The notes beneath the pieces are model-generated. The model saw only the letters and a program-made list of their open reading frames with translations, was not told the DNA's origin and ran no database searches. Below, piece after piece: positions 1 through 6,266 of a DNA stretch of 6,509 nt. Each line of letters opens with the position of its first letter. Positions within the stretch are counted from its first letter, which is position 1. Source of the stretch: Sulfurospirillaceae bacterium (GTDB taxonomy: Bacteria; Campylobacterota; Campylobacteria; Campylobacterales; Sulfurospirillaceae); assembly GCA_028705785.1 (NCBI GenBank), contig JAQWCT010000155.1, positions 1-6,509 of the forward strand, in the 5' to 3' direction. A program made the translations under genes and the position numbers.

Positions 1-27
1 GGCGAAAACCAAAGGAAAAGGGATTTT

Positions 28-1407
28 ATGAGAACGCAAAAAATCGTTAAGGGTAACGAAATCTTTTATAATTATTCAACTAAACTTTATCAATCAAATT
101 TTCTCTACGGTGTCACTCCACAAATGAGAAAAGATGTCGAGGAAAAACTAGAAAAGCAAAAAGACTATTTAAAAAATACCTTTCTTAGCTTTGATGGCAA
201 TCCCACAACTCAATCTTTATTTGATATGAACTCATCAGCAAATATACAACCGCAAAGATATCACGGTGAGATTTGGAATCGTGTTCAAGCTCTTCAACGC
301 TATGCCAAAGATATTGGCTTTACTGAACCAGTTTTTATCACTATAACCCCTCGTACTGTTAATAAACCTACAAAACAAATTCAACTTAAAAAAAATGTTT
401 TCAAACTCGTTGAAAATCCAAATTTTATTGATACCTACGATATAAAAACACATCAAACAGATTATGTTCGTAACACCTTAGAATATATTTCACATAAATG
501 GCAAGGATTGTTAAAAGAAAGAGTTTGTGAAGATATTAAAAAGAAATTTGGTACTCGTGTTATATTTATGCGTACTTATGAGCCACATATCGACGGTACA
601 CCACACGCTCACATTGTCTGCTTTGTTCCTCCCTCTTTCAAAGATAGGTTTGTTAAGGTATGCGAAGAATATTTTGTAGATTCTCTTTGCGATATAAAAA
701 CAGAGTTTGATAATGCAAAAGGTGGTGTCATTGCGTACATTCTCAAATATATTTTAAAATCATTTGAGAATGCAAAAAATGGTATTTTAGACACTGTTGC
801 GTGTTGGTACTCATTTTATAAAGTCCGTCGCTTTACCACTTCACGCACTTTGATACCTCTTTCAATTTTTCACAAAATCCAAAAAGAGCAATCTTTACAA
901 AATATCTATGAAACTACAAAACTTTATAAACAAGGTTATTTTGAAATAGGCATATCGTGCCACCCTCTCGCACCGACTACACCAGAATTTATAGACTTGA
1001 AAAACAAAGATTATAAAATCTCTACAATTACCTACATGCTAGAAGATGGCGACGACATAGCCTTTCAAGTACTATATGAAAAAAATTATAACATTGATTT
1101 TTATATACCTGATCCAAAACTTCAAAACAAACCAAAGCCAATCATACACACTGAAAATCTAACTATACCAGTTCAAATCATTGGTGATATGCGTACCTTT
1201 GTTTTAAAAAAAGGCAAATTAGTGCAGGTCTATAAATCAATCAATAATTATTCAAAATGGGAGCTTTTAAATTATTACAATCATTTAGACCCTGAAATCT
1301 GTGATATAAATCATTTTTTATTAGTACAAAATGAGTGTGTTCGAAGAGGTATTATTAAAGGTAAATTAGAGAGTATTAAAGAATTTGATTGGAAAATAGG
1401 AGCATAA
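28..1407 (+). CDS. Rolling-circle replication initiator, HUH endonuclease (phiX174 gpA-like)
   Basis: Predicted to nick one strand at the element's double-strand origin and stay bound to the 5' end through a tyrosine, starting rolling-circle replication. Seen in the 459-aa product: a hydrophobic strand PVFITITPRT (101-110) fitting motif 1; the HUH metal-binding motif in DGTPHAHIVCF (H193, H195); and YILKYILK (237-244) with two tyrosines, Y237 and Y241, plus K240 and K244. The order HUH then YxxxKYxxxK is that of superfamily-1 Rep proteins such as phiX174 gpA and P2 A. A basic, aromatic stretch follows (WYSFYKVRRF, 260-269). The C-terminal 170 residues are unrecognised. The ATG has a purine-rich leader (AAGGAAAAGGG, 12-22). 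It is the first visible gene of a compact + strand operon with three small ORFs and an integrase. The catalytic class is well supported; the phage or plasmid family is not resolved. Confidence 0.85.
   Translation: MRTQKIVKGNEIFYNYSTKLYQSNFLYGVTPQMRKDVEEKLEKQKDYLKNTFLSFDGNPTTQSLFDMNSSANIQPQRYHGEIWNRVQALQRYAKDIGFTEPVFITITPRTVNKPTKQIQLKKNVFKLVENPNFIDTYDIKTHQTDYVRNTLEYISHKWQGLLKERVCEDIKKKFGTRVIFMRTYEPHIDGTPHAHIVCFVPPSFKDRFVKVCEEYFVDSLCDIKTEFDNAKGGVIAYILKYILKSFENAKNGILDTVACWYSFYKVRRFTTSRTLIPLSIFHKIQKEQSLQNIYETTKLYKQGYFEIGISCHPLAPTTPEFIDLKNKDYKISTITYMLEDGDDIAFQVLYEKNYNIDFYIPDPKLQNKPKPIIHTENLTIPVQIIGDMRTFVLKKGKLVQVYKSINNYSKWELLNYYNHLDPEICDINHFLLVQNECVRRGIIKGKLESIKEFDWKIGA
738..772. repeat. Perfect 11-bp inverted repeat inside rep
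   Basis: CATTCTCAAAT (738-748) and ATTTGAGAATG (762-772) are exact reverse complements separated by 13 bp. The spacer contains the palindrome ATTTTAAAAT (751-760), so the whole could form a nested stem-loop or cruciform. It starts in the codon for catalytic Tyr237 of rep and covers codons 237-249. This is the strongest inverted repeat I found in the element part. A role as replication origin, packaging signal or RNA structure is only inference; AT-rich coding sequence could give it by chance. Confidence 0.6.
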
Positions 1408-1416
1408 AATGAAAAA
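1393..1416 (+). repeat. Copy 1 of a duplicated 24-nt translation leader
   Basis: This stretch holds the end of rep, the Shine-Dalgarno sequence AGGAG (1398-1402), the rep stop codon (1405-1407) and the first codons of the following 71-aa ORF. An identical 24-nt copy lies at 1653-1676 before the 63-aa ORF. The shared core is ATAGGAGCATAAAATG. In this copy the internal TAA works as the rep stop codon, which suggests that this is the ancestral copy. Confidence 0.85.
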
Positions 1417-1624
1417 GATTGATTTATACGCTATTCAAATGCAGTTAGAAAACATTTCAAACAATTTGGCTTCTATTAATATGAAAACACCTTTAAATCA
1501 AGGGTTTAATAAAATTATGGTAGAAAAATTTTTACAGCATGATAAAGATGTATCGGAAATTACAAATTTTATTCATTGTGCTTTGAAATATATTAGGGAA
1601 AAAGCTGTTGCGGAAGATAAATAA
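1409..1624 (+). CDS. Small hypothetical protein, 71 aa
   Basis: I do not recognise this protein. It starts one base after the rep stop codon and has a good Shine-Dalgarno (AGGAG, 6 nt before the ATG), so it is very likely translated, probably coupled to rep. The sequence is polar and mostly helix-like (MKKIDLYAIQMQLENISNNL at the start, EITNFIHCALKYIREKAVA near the end), with one Cys (C57) and no signal peptide or membrane segment. Small soluble proteins beside Rep in phage- or plasmid-like elements can be regulators or accessory replication factors, but nothing here proves a role. Confidence 0.65.
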   Translation: MKKIDLYAIQMQLENISNNLASINMKTPLNQGFNKIMVEKFLQHDKDVSEITNFIHCALKYIREKAVAEDK

Positions 1625-1652
1625 AACATATTCTGTAATTTCTGAAAAAAGA

Positions 1653-1676
1653 AAAATAGGAGCATAAAATGAAAAA
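1653..1676 (+). repeat. Copy 2 of the duplicated 24-nt translation leader
   Basis: Identical over 24 nt to 1393-1416 and giving the 63-aa ORF its Shine-Dalgarno (AGGAG) and ATG at the same spacing. Read in the matching frame it still encodes K-I-G-A-stop, the C-terminus of rep, although no rep gene precedes it. That makes it look like a duplicated segment and not independent convergence on a good ribosome-binding site. Confidence 0.85.
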
Positions 1677-1860
1677 AGAACAAGATTTAATGGATAAGTT
1701 AAAACCTTTTTTTGATGCTTCAAAATGTTTCTGTGAAGCAGAACGAAAAATTAAAAAATCAGGTCGTAAAGTTAAAAAGTGTGAACATGATGCTCTTATT
1801 GCTAAATACGCTTTAGGTGCTGTTTTTTTAGTTATGTTTAGAAATGGTGGTACAAAATGA
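1669..1860 (+). CDS. Small hypothetical protein, 63 aa, basic with a hydrophobic C-terminal stretch
   Basis: I do not recognise this protein. Translation is well supported: AGGAG sits 6 nt before the ATG within the duplicated leader, and its TGA overlaps the next start codon (ATGA, 1857-1860). Visible features are C20 and C22 (CFC), a very basic middle (KIKKSGRKVKK, 28-37 region), then C38 and H40 (CEH), and a hydrophobic stretch around residues 42-57 (ALIAKYALGAVFLVMF) interrupted by one Lys. The C-x-C plus C-x-H spacing could bind a metal, and the hydrophobic part could be a short membrane helix, but both readings are weak. Its place between rep and int marks it as element cargo or an accessory gene. 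Confidence 0.6.
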   Translation: MKKEQDLMDKLKPFFDASKCFCEAERKIKKSGRKVKKCEHDALIAKYALGAVFLVMFRNGGTK

Positions 1861-2072
1861 AAGAAAATATACGATTTAATGCAAAGGTTATTTTAATAAA
1901 TAATAGATATTTTGTACGCTTTGGTAAAAATAAATCTGTTTTAACTGCTTATTACTTGGCTGGAGCTACATTATATTGTGTTGATTATAAATTAAATGAA
2001 GTTCTTAATGTATTAGATAAAAAAGGTCGCGTTTATGATGTTTTAAATGTTGGCTTAACATCAGGTTGTTAA
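1857..2072 (+). CDS. Small hypothetical protein, 71 aa, strand-rich
   Basis: I do not recognise this protein. It overlaps the preceding ORF by 4 bp (ATGA) and ends one base before the integrase start, so translational coupling on both sides is likely. The sequence alternates hydrophobic and charged residues (FNAKVILINNRYFVRFGKN, 8-25 region; GRVYDVLNVGL near the end), which suggests beta strands. It has Cys at 41 and at the C-terminus. Small beta-rich proteins in this position in single-stranded-DNA phages include DNA-binding proteins, but I see no diagnostic motif and make no assignment. Confidence 0.6.
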   Translation: MKENIRFNAKVILINNRYFVRFGKNKSVLTAYYLAGATLYCVDYKLNEVLNVLDKKGRVYDVLNVGLTSGC

Positions 2073-2073
2073 A

Positions 2074-2955
2074 TTGACTTTCCAAAAATACGCAGACCTA
2101 TATATACAACTAAACGAGGACGATTGGAAACCGTCTTATCTTGATAAAAATAAAGGCATTATCTTACAACGCTTTGATGATTTTAAGGATAGAAATATCA
2201 ATGATATTAAAGCTTCTGATATTAAACTTTGGTATAAACAAATTGATGATGTAGGTAATAAATCAAAACGAAATTATCTTTCTGTTTTAAAAGGTATTTT
2301 TGACATTGCCTTGCATGATGAAATTATTCAAAAAAATCCTATGATACATGTAAAATTTCCAAAATATCACGCTCCTCGTATTGATCCTTTTTCTTCTGAT
2401 GATGTTAAAATGATTTTAAACGCTGCAAAAGATTTCAATTTTAATTTTGTTTATTTTCTTGCGATGGGTTTTTTTACTGGTATGCGTACTGGTGAGATTA
2501 TCTCTCTTAAACGAAGTGAAGTCGATTTACAAAATAGAGTTATATCTATTCGTTCTACTCGCTCACGATTTGGAGAGGGTATCCCTAAAACTTTTGGCTC
2601 TAAGCGTGATATTCCTATCATTGATGCTCTTTATCCATATATTTTAAAAATGTATCAAAAAGAAAATGATACTTATCTTCTTACAAATCAATATAATCAC
2701 CCTTACCGTGATACTCATGTTTTTTGCGTTTATTGGTGGAAACCTTTACTTCAAAAACTTGGGATTATGTATCGCCGTCCTTACAATATGCGTCATACAT
2801 TCGCTACAAATATGCTTTATCGTGAGTTATGCTCTCCAGTTGAGTTATCTCAATATCTTGGTCATTCTAGTGTTCAAATGATTTATGATGTTTATGTGAG
2901 TTATATTCAAGGACATTTTTCAAAATTTGACAAATCTATTTCAGTTTATTCTTAG
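2074..2955 (+). CDS. int: Tyrosine recombinase / phage-type integrase, TTG start
   Basis: Site-specific recombinase expected to insert and excise the element at tRNA-Ser. The 293-aa protein has a SAM-like core-binding domain (about 2-95) and a catalytic domain (about 105-285). Catalytic residues seen: R138 (TGMRTGE), K172 (PKTFGSKRDIPI), R240 in RPYNMRHTFAT, H264 (LGHSS) and the nucleophile Y274 (YDVYVSY). The usual His of the HxxR box is Tyr (Y237), a variant found in many phage integrases. The protein begins directly with the core-binding domain, with no separate arm-binding domain. TTG at 2074 is the only possible start: an in-frame stop lies at 2056-2058 and the first internal Met is residue 90. 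The ribosome-binding site is weak. The gene ends 68 bp from the tRNA-Ser 3' end and converges on it. Confidence 0.92.
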   Translation: MTFQKYADLYIQLNEDDWKPSYLDKNKGIILQRFDDFKDRNINDIKASDIKLWYKQIDDVGNKSKRNYLSVLKGIFDIALHDEIIQKNPMIHVKFPKYHAPRIDPFSSDDVKMILNAAKDFNFNFVYFLAMGFFTGMRTGEIISLKRSEVDLQNRVISIRSTRSRFGEGIPKTFGSKRDIPIIDALYPYILKMYQKENDTYLLTNQYNHPYRDTHVFCVYWWKPLLQKLGIMYRRPYNMRHTFATNMLYRELCSPVELSQYLGHSSVQMIYDVYVSYIQGHFSKFDKSISVYS

Positions 2956-3023
2956 TTTCGCATACGCAAGGGATTTTTAGTTTTTTTAAAAGTGCTTTGA
3001 AAGTGCCTAAAATATGGGCTTAG
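2956..3023. other. Non-coding junction between int and tRNA-Ser
   Basis: No gene is visible here. It holds a T-rich run (ATTTTTAGTTTTTTT, 2973-2987) that might weakly end int transcription, although no stable hairpin precedes it. It also holds two direct copies of AAAGTGC (2989-2995 and 3000-3006) with an 11-bp period. As the stretch next to the presumed crossover point, it is where integrase or excisionase binding sites would be expected; that is inference. Confidence 0.4.
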
Positions 3024-3045
3024 TGGCGGACAGGGAGGGATTCGA
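3024..3045. other. Putative attachment (att) core at the tRNA-Ser 3' end
   Basis: Tyrosine integrases commonly use the 3' part of a tRNA gene (T-arm to CCA) as attB, and the element then restores that part. Here the integrase gene ends next to the tRNA 3' end and all element genes lie on that side, so the att core should lie in or near this T-arm/acceptor stretch. I searched for a second copy in the window and found none; the partner site would be left of position 1. The exact borders are therefore a guess. Confidence 0.4.
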
Positions 3046-3114
3046 ACCCTCGGTCAGGTTACCCCGACGCATCCTTAGCAGGGATGTGGTTTCAGCCAAC
3101 TCACCCATCTGTCC
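3024..3114 (-). tRNA. tRNA-Ser (anticodon GCU)
   Basis: A 91-nt class II tRNA including encoded CCA (complement of 3024-3026). Anticodon stem CATCC/GGATG encloses the loop CTGCTAA with anticodon GCT, reading AGC and AGU. The long variable arm pairs GTCGGG with CCTGAC around GTAA, as expected for serine. The T-arm is GAGGG-TTCGAAT-CCCTC, and the discriminator is G. The acceptor stem starts GGACAGA and ends CCTGTCC, giving six pairs and one A7-C66 mismatch next to the T-arm. It probably still functions and is the likely integration target of the element on its 3' side. It lies downstream of asmA on the same strand. Confidence 0.95.
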
Positions 3115-3134
3115 AAGTTAAAAAGTAGAGTGCA

Positions 3135-3143
3135 AGTATAGCA
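3135..3143 (-). promoter_or_regulatory. Extended -10 promoter for tRNA-Ser
   Basis: On the minus strand the sequence TTTTGCTATACT ends about 20 nt before the tRNA's first base. TATACT (complement of 3135-3140) is a good -10 and TGC just before it makes an extended -10. Campylobacterota sigma-70 promoters typically have a weak -35 and a T-rich TTTTG preceding the -10, which fits. I see no convincing -35. Transcription would begin around 3128, giving a short leader. Confidence 0.6.
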
Positions 3144-3169
3144 AAACTATATAATAATCTGCTTAAAGC

Positions 3170-3208
3170 CTCATTTTCAATGAGATACAGGGTGTTTTAC
3201 AACACCCT
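3170..3208 (-). terminator. Two tandem hairpins at the 3' end of asmA
   Basis: On the minus strand AGGGTGTT-GTAA-AACACCCT (3189-3208) gives a perfect 8-bp stem with a 4-nt loop inside the last codons of asmA. CTCATT-GAA-AATGAG (3170-3184) gives a 6-bp stem spanning the stop codon. Neither is followed by a proper T run, so this is not a classical intrinsic terminator. It may instead stabilise the mRNA 3' end, or slow or end transcription before the tRNA gene. Confidence 0.35.
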
Positions 3209-4631
3209 CATAAAAAGGAGTACAGTTTTCTTCTGGTGTTTTTGGTGGATTTTGTACTTTTTTGGATTTACCTAAAAGAGATAATGCCACATTGGTTATC
3301 GCATTAAATGATTTTTCATCCAGTTTTAGCGCTGGTTTGTTAAATGTTCCAACAATGGTTTGTTCAAAAATAGAACAACCTTTCGTATCTACAAGCGCTA
3401 CTTTTACATCAAGAAACTTCTCTTCTATGATTTGGAGGGCCCCATTGAGCGCCAATCTGTTGCGGCTTGTGCTGAGGGCTACATCACTTAATTTTATTTC
3501 CGAATAGCCAATATCAAACTTTGTATTGATTTGATTTAAAACGCTATTACCACCTTTAAAACTTGTGATTGAGCCAGAAAGCAGTGATGCAAAATTTGTC
3601 TCTTTCGCACTGTTTTGGTTGGCATCAAAAGTCGATAAAATTTTGTCAACATCGTAACCTTTGACATTGACACCTTCTCCAAATAGCTGAACAAATCCTC
3701 CCAAAGTATTTTTAACCGTGAGCATATCGCCTAAAAAGAAAGAGAGTTTAAGGTCGCCATTTGCCATTCCCTCCAAAAAAGGTTCTCCAAAAATTTCTTT
3801 AGAGAGCTCAGACAGTTTCAAATCGGTGATTTTACTTTTAATCGATATCTGAGGTGATTTACCGCTTAAATCAATCTTGCCACTACCTTGTATTGGGGTG
3901 TCAAAGAGTGTGTATTTGAGGCTTTCTATCGTAGCAATGGATTCTTTCATATCAAAGTTCATAGCAATATCTTTGACCGTATATTTGTCATATTTAGCTT
4001 GGGCAATGGTGGATTCTGCTTTAAAGGAAAGACCTTGTATCCTATGCTTTAGGGCATCATAATTAATATCATTGATGCTCAAATCTATATCGTTCAAAGT
4101 AAATTGTCGCTTTGCTTCGTTATCAATGTAGCGGATATTTGCATCTTCAAATCTTATTTTTTTTACATTTACTAAGGGTAGGTTGCTCTCTTTACTGATA
4201 GTGCTGTTGGTTTCATTTTGTTTTTTTTCAGGACTTATATTGGCAGTAGGAATTTCAAAGTTAAATTTTCCCTCTTGCGTTTTTTCAATCAACAATGTTA
4301 ACTTTTCCAATGCGATATACTTGACCTTGACCTCTTTACGCAACAAAGGCGCAATCTCAATGGCAACATCAAAACTTCCCAACTGAGCAAAAGGAGCATC
4401 ACTTTGATAAGAAGGATTTGAAACCTCTACATTCAAAATGCTCACACCCACAGGGGTTAGGGAAAGTGTAATATCTCCTTTGATAGCAAGCTCATAACCG
4501 GTTGCTTCTTTAATCATTTTTTGTATTTTTGGTTTATACTCATTAAAATCGATGACTTTGATAACAAGAAAAAATAAAACAATACTGAGTGTAAAAAAGA
4601 GCACCACGCTTAAGCCTATTTTTTGGAACAT
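3177..4631 (-). CDS. AsmA-family membrane-anchored protein
   Basis: A 484-aa protein with an N-terminal membrane helix (about 6-27, hydrophobic after MFQKIG) and a large strand-rich part predicted to be periplasmic. The first 75 residues after the helix (GYELAIKGDITLSLTPVGVS, 45-64) match the conserved AsmA start, and the C-terminal part (VGTFNKPALKL, 427-437) matches AsmA C-terminal domains. Known AsmA-like proteins form long grooves linked to phospholipid transport and outer-membrane biogenesis in Gram-negative bacteria; that role here is from the family only. Cys419 and Cys470 could form a disulfide. The ATG has AGGAAG about 5 nt upstream. It is the last gene of the ribH-nusB-pyrF-asmA run, 18 bp after pyrF. 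Its low-complexity linker (132-150, rich in K, N, S, T) separates the N-terminal block from the rest. Confidence 0.85.
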   Translation of the reverse strand: MFQKIGLSVVLFFTLSIVLFFLVIKVIDFNEYKPKIQKMIKEATGYELAIKGDITLSLTPVGVSILNVEVSNPSYQSDAPFAQLGSFDVAIEIAPLLRKEVKVKYIALEKLTLLIEKTQEGKFNFEIPTANISPEKKQNETNSTISKESNLPLVNVKKIRFEDANIRYIDNEAKRQFTLNDIDLSINDINYDALKHRIQGLSFKAESTIAQAKYDKYTVKDIAMNFDMKESIATIESLKYTLFDTPIQGSGKIDLSGKSPQISIKSKITDLKLSELSKEIFGEPFLEGMANGDLKLSFFLGDMLTVKNTLGGFVQLFGEGVNVKGYDVDKILSTFDANQNSAKETNFASLLSGSITSFKGGNSVLNQINTKFDIGYSEIKLSDVALSTSRNRLALNGALQIIEEKFLDVKVALVDTKGCSIFEQTIVGTFNKPALKLDEKSFNAITNVALSLLGKSKKVQNPPKTPEENCTPFYEGVVKHPVSH

Positions 4632-4649
4632 TTCACTTCCTATAGTTAT

Positions 4650-5333
4650 TTAAATATTTTCAATAATTTTTTTAACAACGCTCAAAGGGTCTACACTATG
4701 GTAAATAGGTCTTCCCACAACAATAAAATCAGATTTTTGCGCTTTGGCTGTTTGGAGGTCTGCCACTCTTTCTTGATCATCACTACTCTCGCCAAAAGGA
4801 CGAATACCTGGGGTTAGTGTCAAAAAGCTTGCATGGGTGTGTGATTTGATTAACTGGCTCTCATACACAGAACACACCACACCGTGCATACCACTCTCAT
4901 AAGTATCTTTTGCAAAGTCCATCGCTTTTTGAGCTATAGAAGCGTTATAGATAGAAGAAAAAGAGGCTTCATCAAAGCTAGTCAAGGCTGTAACAGCTAA
5001 AACGATGGGAGGATTTGGCAAGGAATTTACTCTTTCCATAACCATACTCATGGCTTTTTTGCCACTTGAAGCGTGAACATTGAACATATCAACACCAAGA
5101 GATGCTACAGACTCTGCCGCATCTGCCATGGTGTTTGGGATGTCATAAATTTTGAGGTCTAAAAAGATTTTAAAAGACGGGTTGATAGCTTTTAAGGCTT
5201 CAAGAAGTTCTTTTCCATCTCGGATAAAAGAGCGAAGCCCCACTTTGAGCCAAATATCTTCACTTTTTAGCTTTTTTGCAAGAGCGATATTGTCTTCTTT
5301 AGAGGTCAAATCAAGTGCCACACAAAGCTTCAT
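4650..5333 (-). CDS. pyrF: Orotidine 5'-phosphate decarboxylase
   Basis: Catalyses the last step of de novo UMP synthesis, OMP to UMP plus CO2, in the cytoplasm. The 227-aa length is normal for the bacterial short form. Seen: the N-terminal strand LCVALDL with D8; K30 (WLKVGL); the signature [10 protein letters not shown] (59-68) carrying catalytic D59, K61 and D64; NVHASSG (85-91); the phosphate-binding TPGIRP (174-179) and VVGRPI (205-210). The start ATG abuts the nusB stop codon (TAG then ATG, no gap), so translation is very likely coupled to nusB. The same nusB-pyrF adjacency is known in Campylobacter jejuni. No anomalies seen. Confidence 0.97.
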   Translation of the reverse strand: MKLCVALDLTSKEDNIALAKKLKSEDIWLKVGLRSFIRDGKELLEALKAINPSFKIFLDLKIYDIPNTMADAAESVASLGVDMFNVHASSGKKAMSMVMERVNSLPNPPIVLAVTALTSFDEASFSSIYNASIAQKAMDFAKDTYESGMHGVVCSVYESQLIKSHTHASFLTLTPGIRPFGESSDDQERVADLQTAKAQKSDFIVVGRPIYHSVDPLSVVKKIIENI

Positions 5334-5738
5334 CTATAAAACTTCTTCTTTAGAGATAGCATCTAAAACGCCATTGACAAACTTTGGACTTGTCTCGTTG
5401 CACAATTTTTTAGCTAATTCTATGGCTTCATTGATAACCACAGCATTATCTAGTTCTGTATAAAGTATCTCATACGCACCTAGTCTCAAGATAGCTCTCT
5501 CAACCGTACCGATTTGATTTAAATCCCACTCTTTAAGGTGTTTATTAATCGCTAAATCTACGGCTGTAAGGTTATCTTTGATGCCATTATAAAGGCTAAG
5601 TGCAAAATCTTTTTGAAGATTACGAATCTTTTTTTCTTCGAATAGCTCGTCGATAAACTTATCTATTCCTGCATTGCCGATGTCTCCAGCGTACAAAAGT
5701 CCGACGATGCTCTCTCTTACTTGATGTCTTGTTGCCAA
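5334..5738 (-). CDS. nusB: Transcription antitermination factor NusB, TTG start
   Basis: RNA-binding all-helical protein that, with NusE (ribosomal protein S10), binds boxA in rRNA leaders and supports antitermination. The 134-aa length fits the family. Conserved blocks seen: TRHQVRESIVGLLYA (3-17), WDLNQIGTVERAILRLGAYE (71-90) and NEAIELAKKLC followed by the SPKFVNGVLD end motif (103-126). The start is TTG at 5736-5738: it gives the expected NusB N-terminus, and TAAGGA, overlapping the ribH stop codon, lies at proper spacing upstream. The gap to ribH is 9 bp. Confidence 0.96.
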   Translation of the reverse strand: MATRHQVRESIVGLLYAGDIGNAGIDKFIDELFEEKKIRNLQKDFALSLYNGIKDNLTAVDLAINKHLKEWDLNQIGTVERAILRLGAYEILYTELDNAVVINEAIELAKKLCNETSPKFVNGVLDAISKEEVL

Positions 5739-5747
5739 CGAAAATCC

Positions 5748-6212
5748 TTATAAATGTTTGTATAAACTAATGAGTTCGATTAAACCTGTCATCGCTTCAA
5801 AGCCTTTATTGCCAGCTTTACTACCAGCTCGCTCAATTGCTTGCTCTATCGTATCGGTTGTTAAAACACCAAAAGTAACAGGTTTTTGATACTTGAGTGC
5901 TGTATTTGCTACACCCTTAGTCGCTTCAGCGGCTACATAGTCAAAATGAGGTGTACTACCACGAATCACTGCACCTACACAACACACAGCGTCATATTTG
6001 CCACTGCTTAAGATTTTATCCAGTGCCAAAGGTATCTCATACGCCCCTGGAACCAAAATCAAATCGAGATTTTTTTCATTTCCACCATGACGGATAAACG
6101 CATCCTTAGCACCCTCAACAAGACGGTCAGTGATGATGTGGTTAAATCTACTGTTAATAATCGCTACTTTCTCGCTACCATTTAGGGAAAGATTTCCTTC
6201 TATAATATTCAT
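5748..6212 (-). CDS. ribH: 6,7-dimethyl-8-ribityllumazine synthase
   Basis: Condenses 5-amino-6-ribitylaminouracil with 3,4-dihydroxy-2-butanone 4-phosphate, the penultimate step of riboflavin synthesis; family members assemble as pentamers or 60-subunit shells. The 154-aa protein is full length. Seen: SRFN (21-24) with the substrate-stacking F23, PGAYEIP (55-61), [14 protein letters not shown] (80-93) with catalytic H89, and [20 protein letters not shown] (115-134) with the phosphate-binding R128. The ATG has AGAAGGA about 6 nt upstream. It is the first gene of the ribH-nusB-pyrF-asmA run; the gene before it is the ovoA-like end, 54 bp away. Confidence 0.97.
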   Translation of the reverse strand: MNIIEGNLSLNGSEKVAIINSRFNHIITDRLVEGAKDAFIRHGGNEKNLDLILVPGAYEIPLALDKILSSGKYDAVCCVGAVIRGSTPHFDYVAAEATKGVANTALKYQKPVTFGVLTTDTIEQAIERAGSKAGNKGFEAMTGLIELISLYKHL

Positions 6213-6266
6213 ATCTATCCTTCTATCAAATTTCTTAATGATACAACATTTTTCGTTATAACTTAA
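6213..6266 (-). promoter_or_regulatory. Short intergenic gap that may hold the ribH promoter
   Basis: The 54 bp between the ovoA-like stop and ribH contain TATCAT (complement of 6238-6243), which would place a start of transcription about 19 nt before the ribH ATG. No good -35 or extended -10 is visible, and no terminator for the upstream gene. No FMN riboswitch could fit in this space. Read-through from ovoA is equally possible. Confidence 0.2.

Noticed and set aside
398..416. Hairpin TTTTCAA-ACTCG-TTGAAAA inside rep
   Set aside because: Only 7 AT-rich pairs within coding sequence; too weak to call a feature.
1608..1667. Possible tiny ORF (TTG start) ending in K-I-G-A-stop
   Set aside because: Only about 19 codons, no ribosome-binding site and overlapping the real 71-aa gene; better explained as a by-product of the duplicated leader.
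2140..2146. CTTGATA, resembling the phiX174 gpA nick site
   Set aside because: Only 7 bp in an AT-rich coding sequence, inside int and without the flanking origin sequence; expected by chance.
2447..2881. Hydrophobic open frames on + inside int
   Set aside because: They are +1-type shadows of the integrase frame; the hydrophobicity comes from T-rich codons read out of frame.
5152..5463. 103-codon open frame on + across the pyrF/nusB junction
   Set aside because: Antisense to two clear housekeeping genes, with no family resemblance; a shadow frame.
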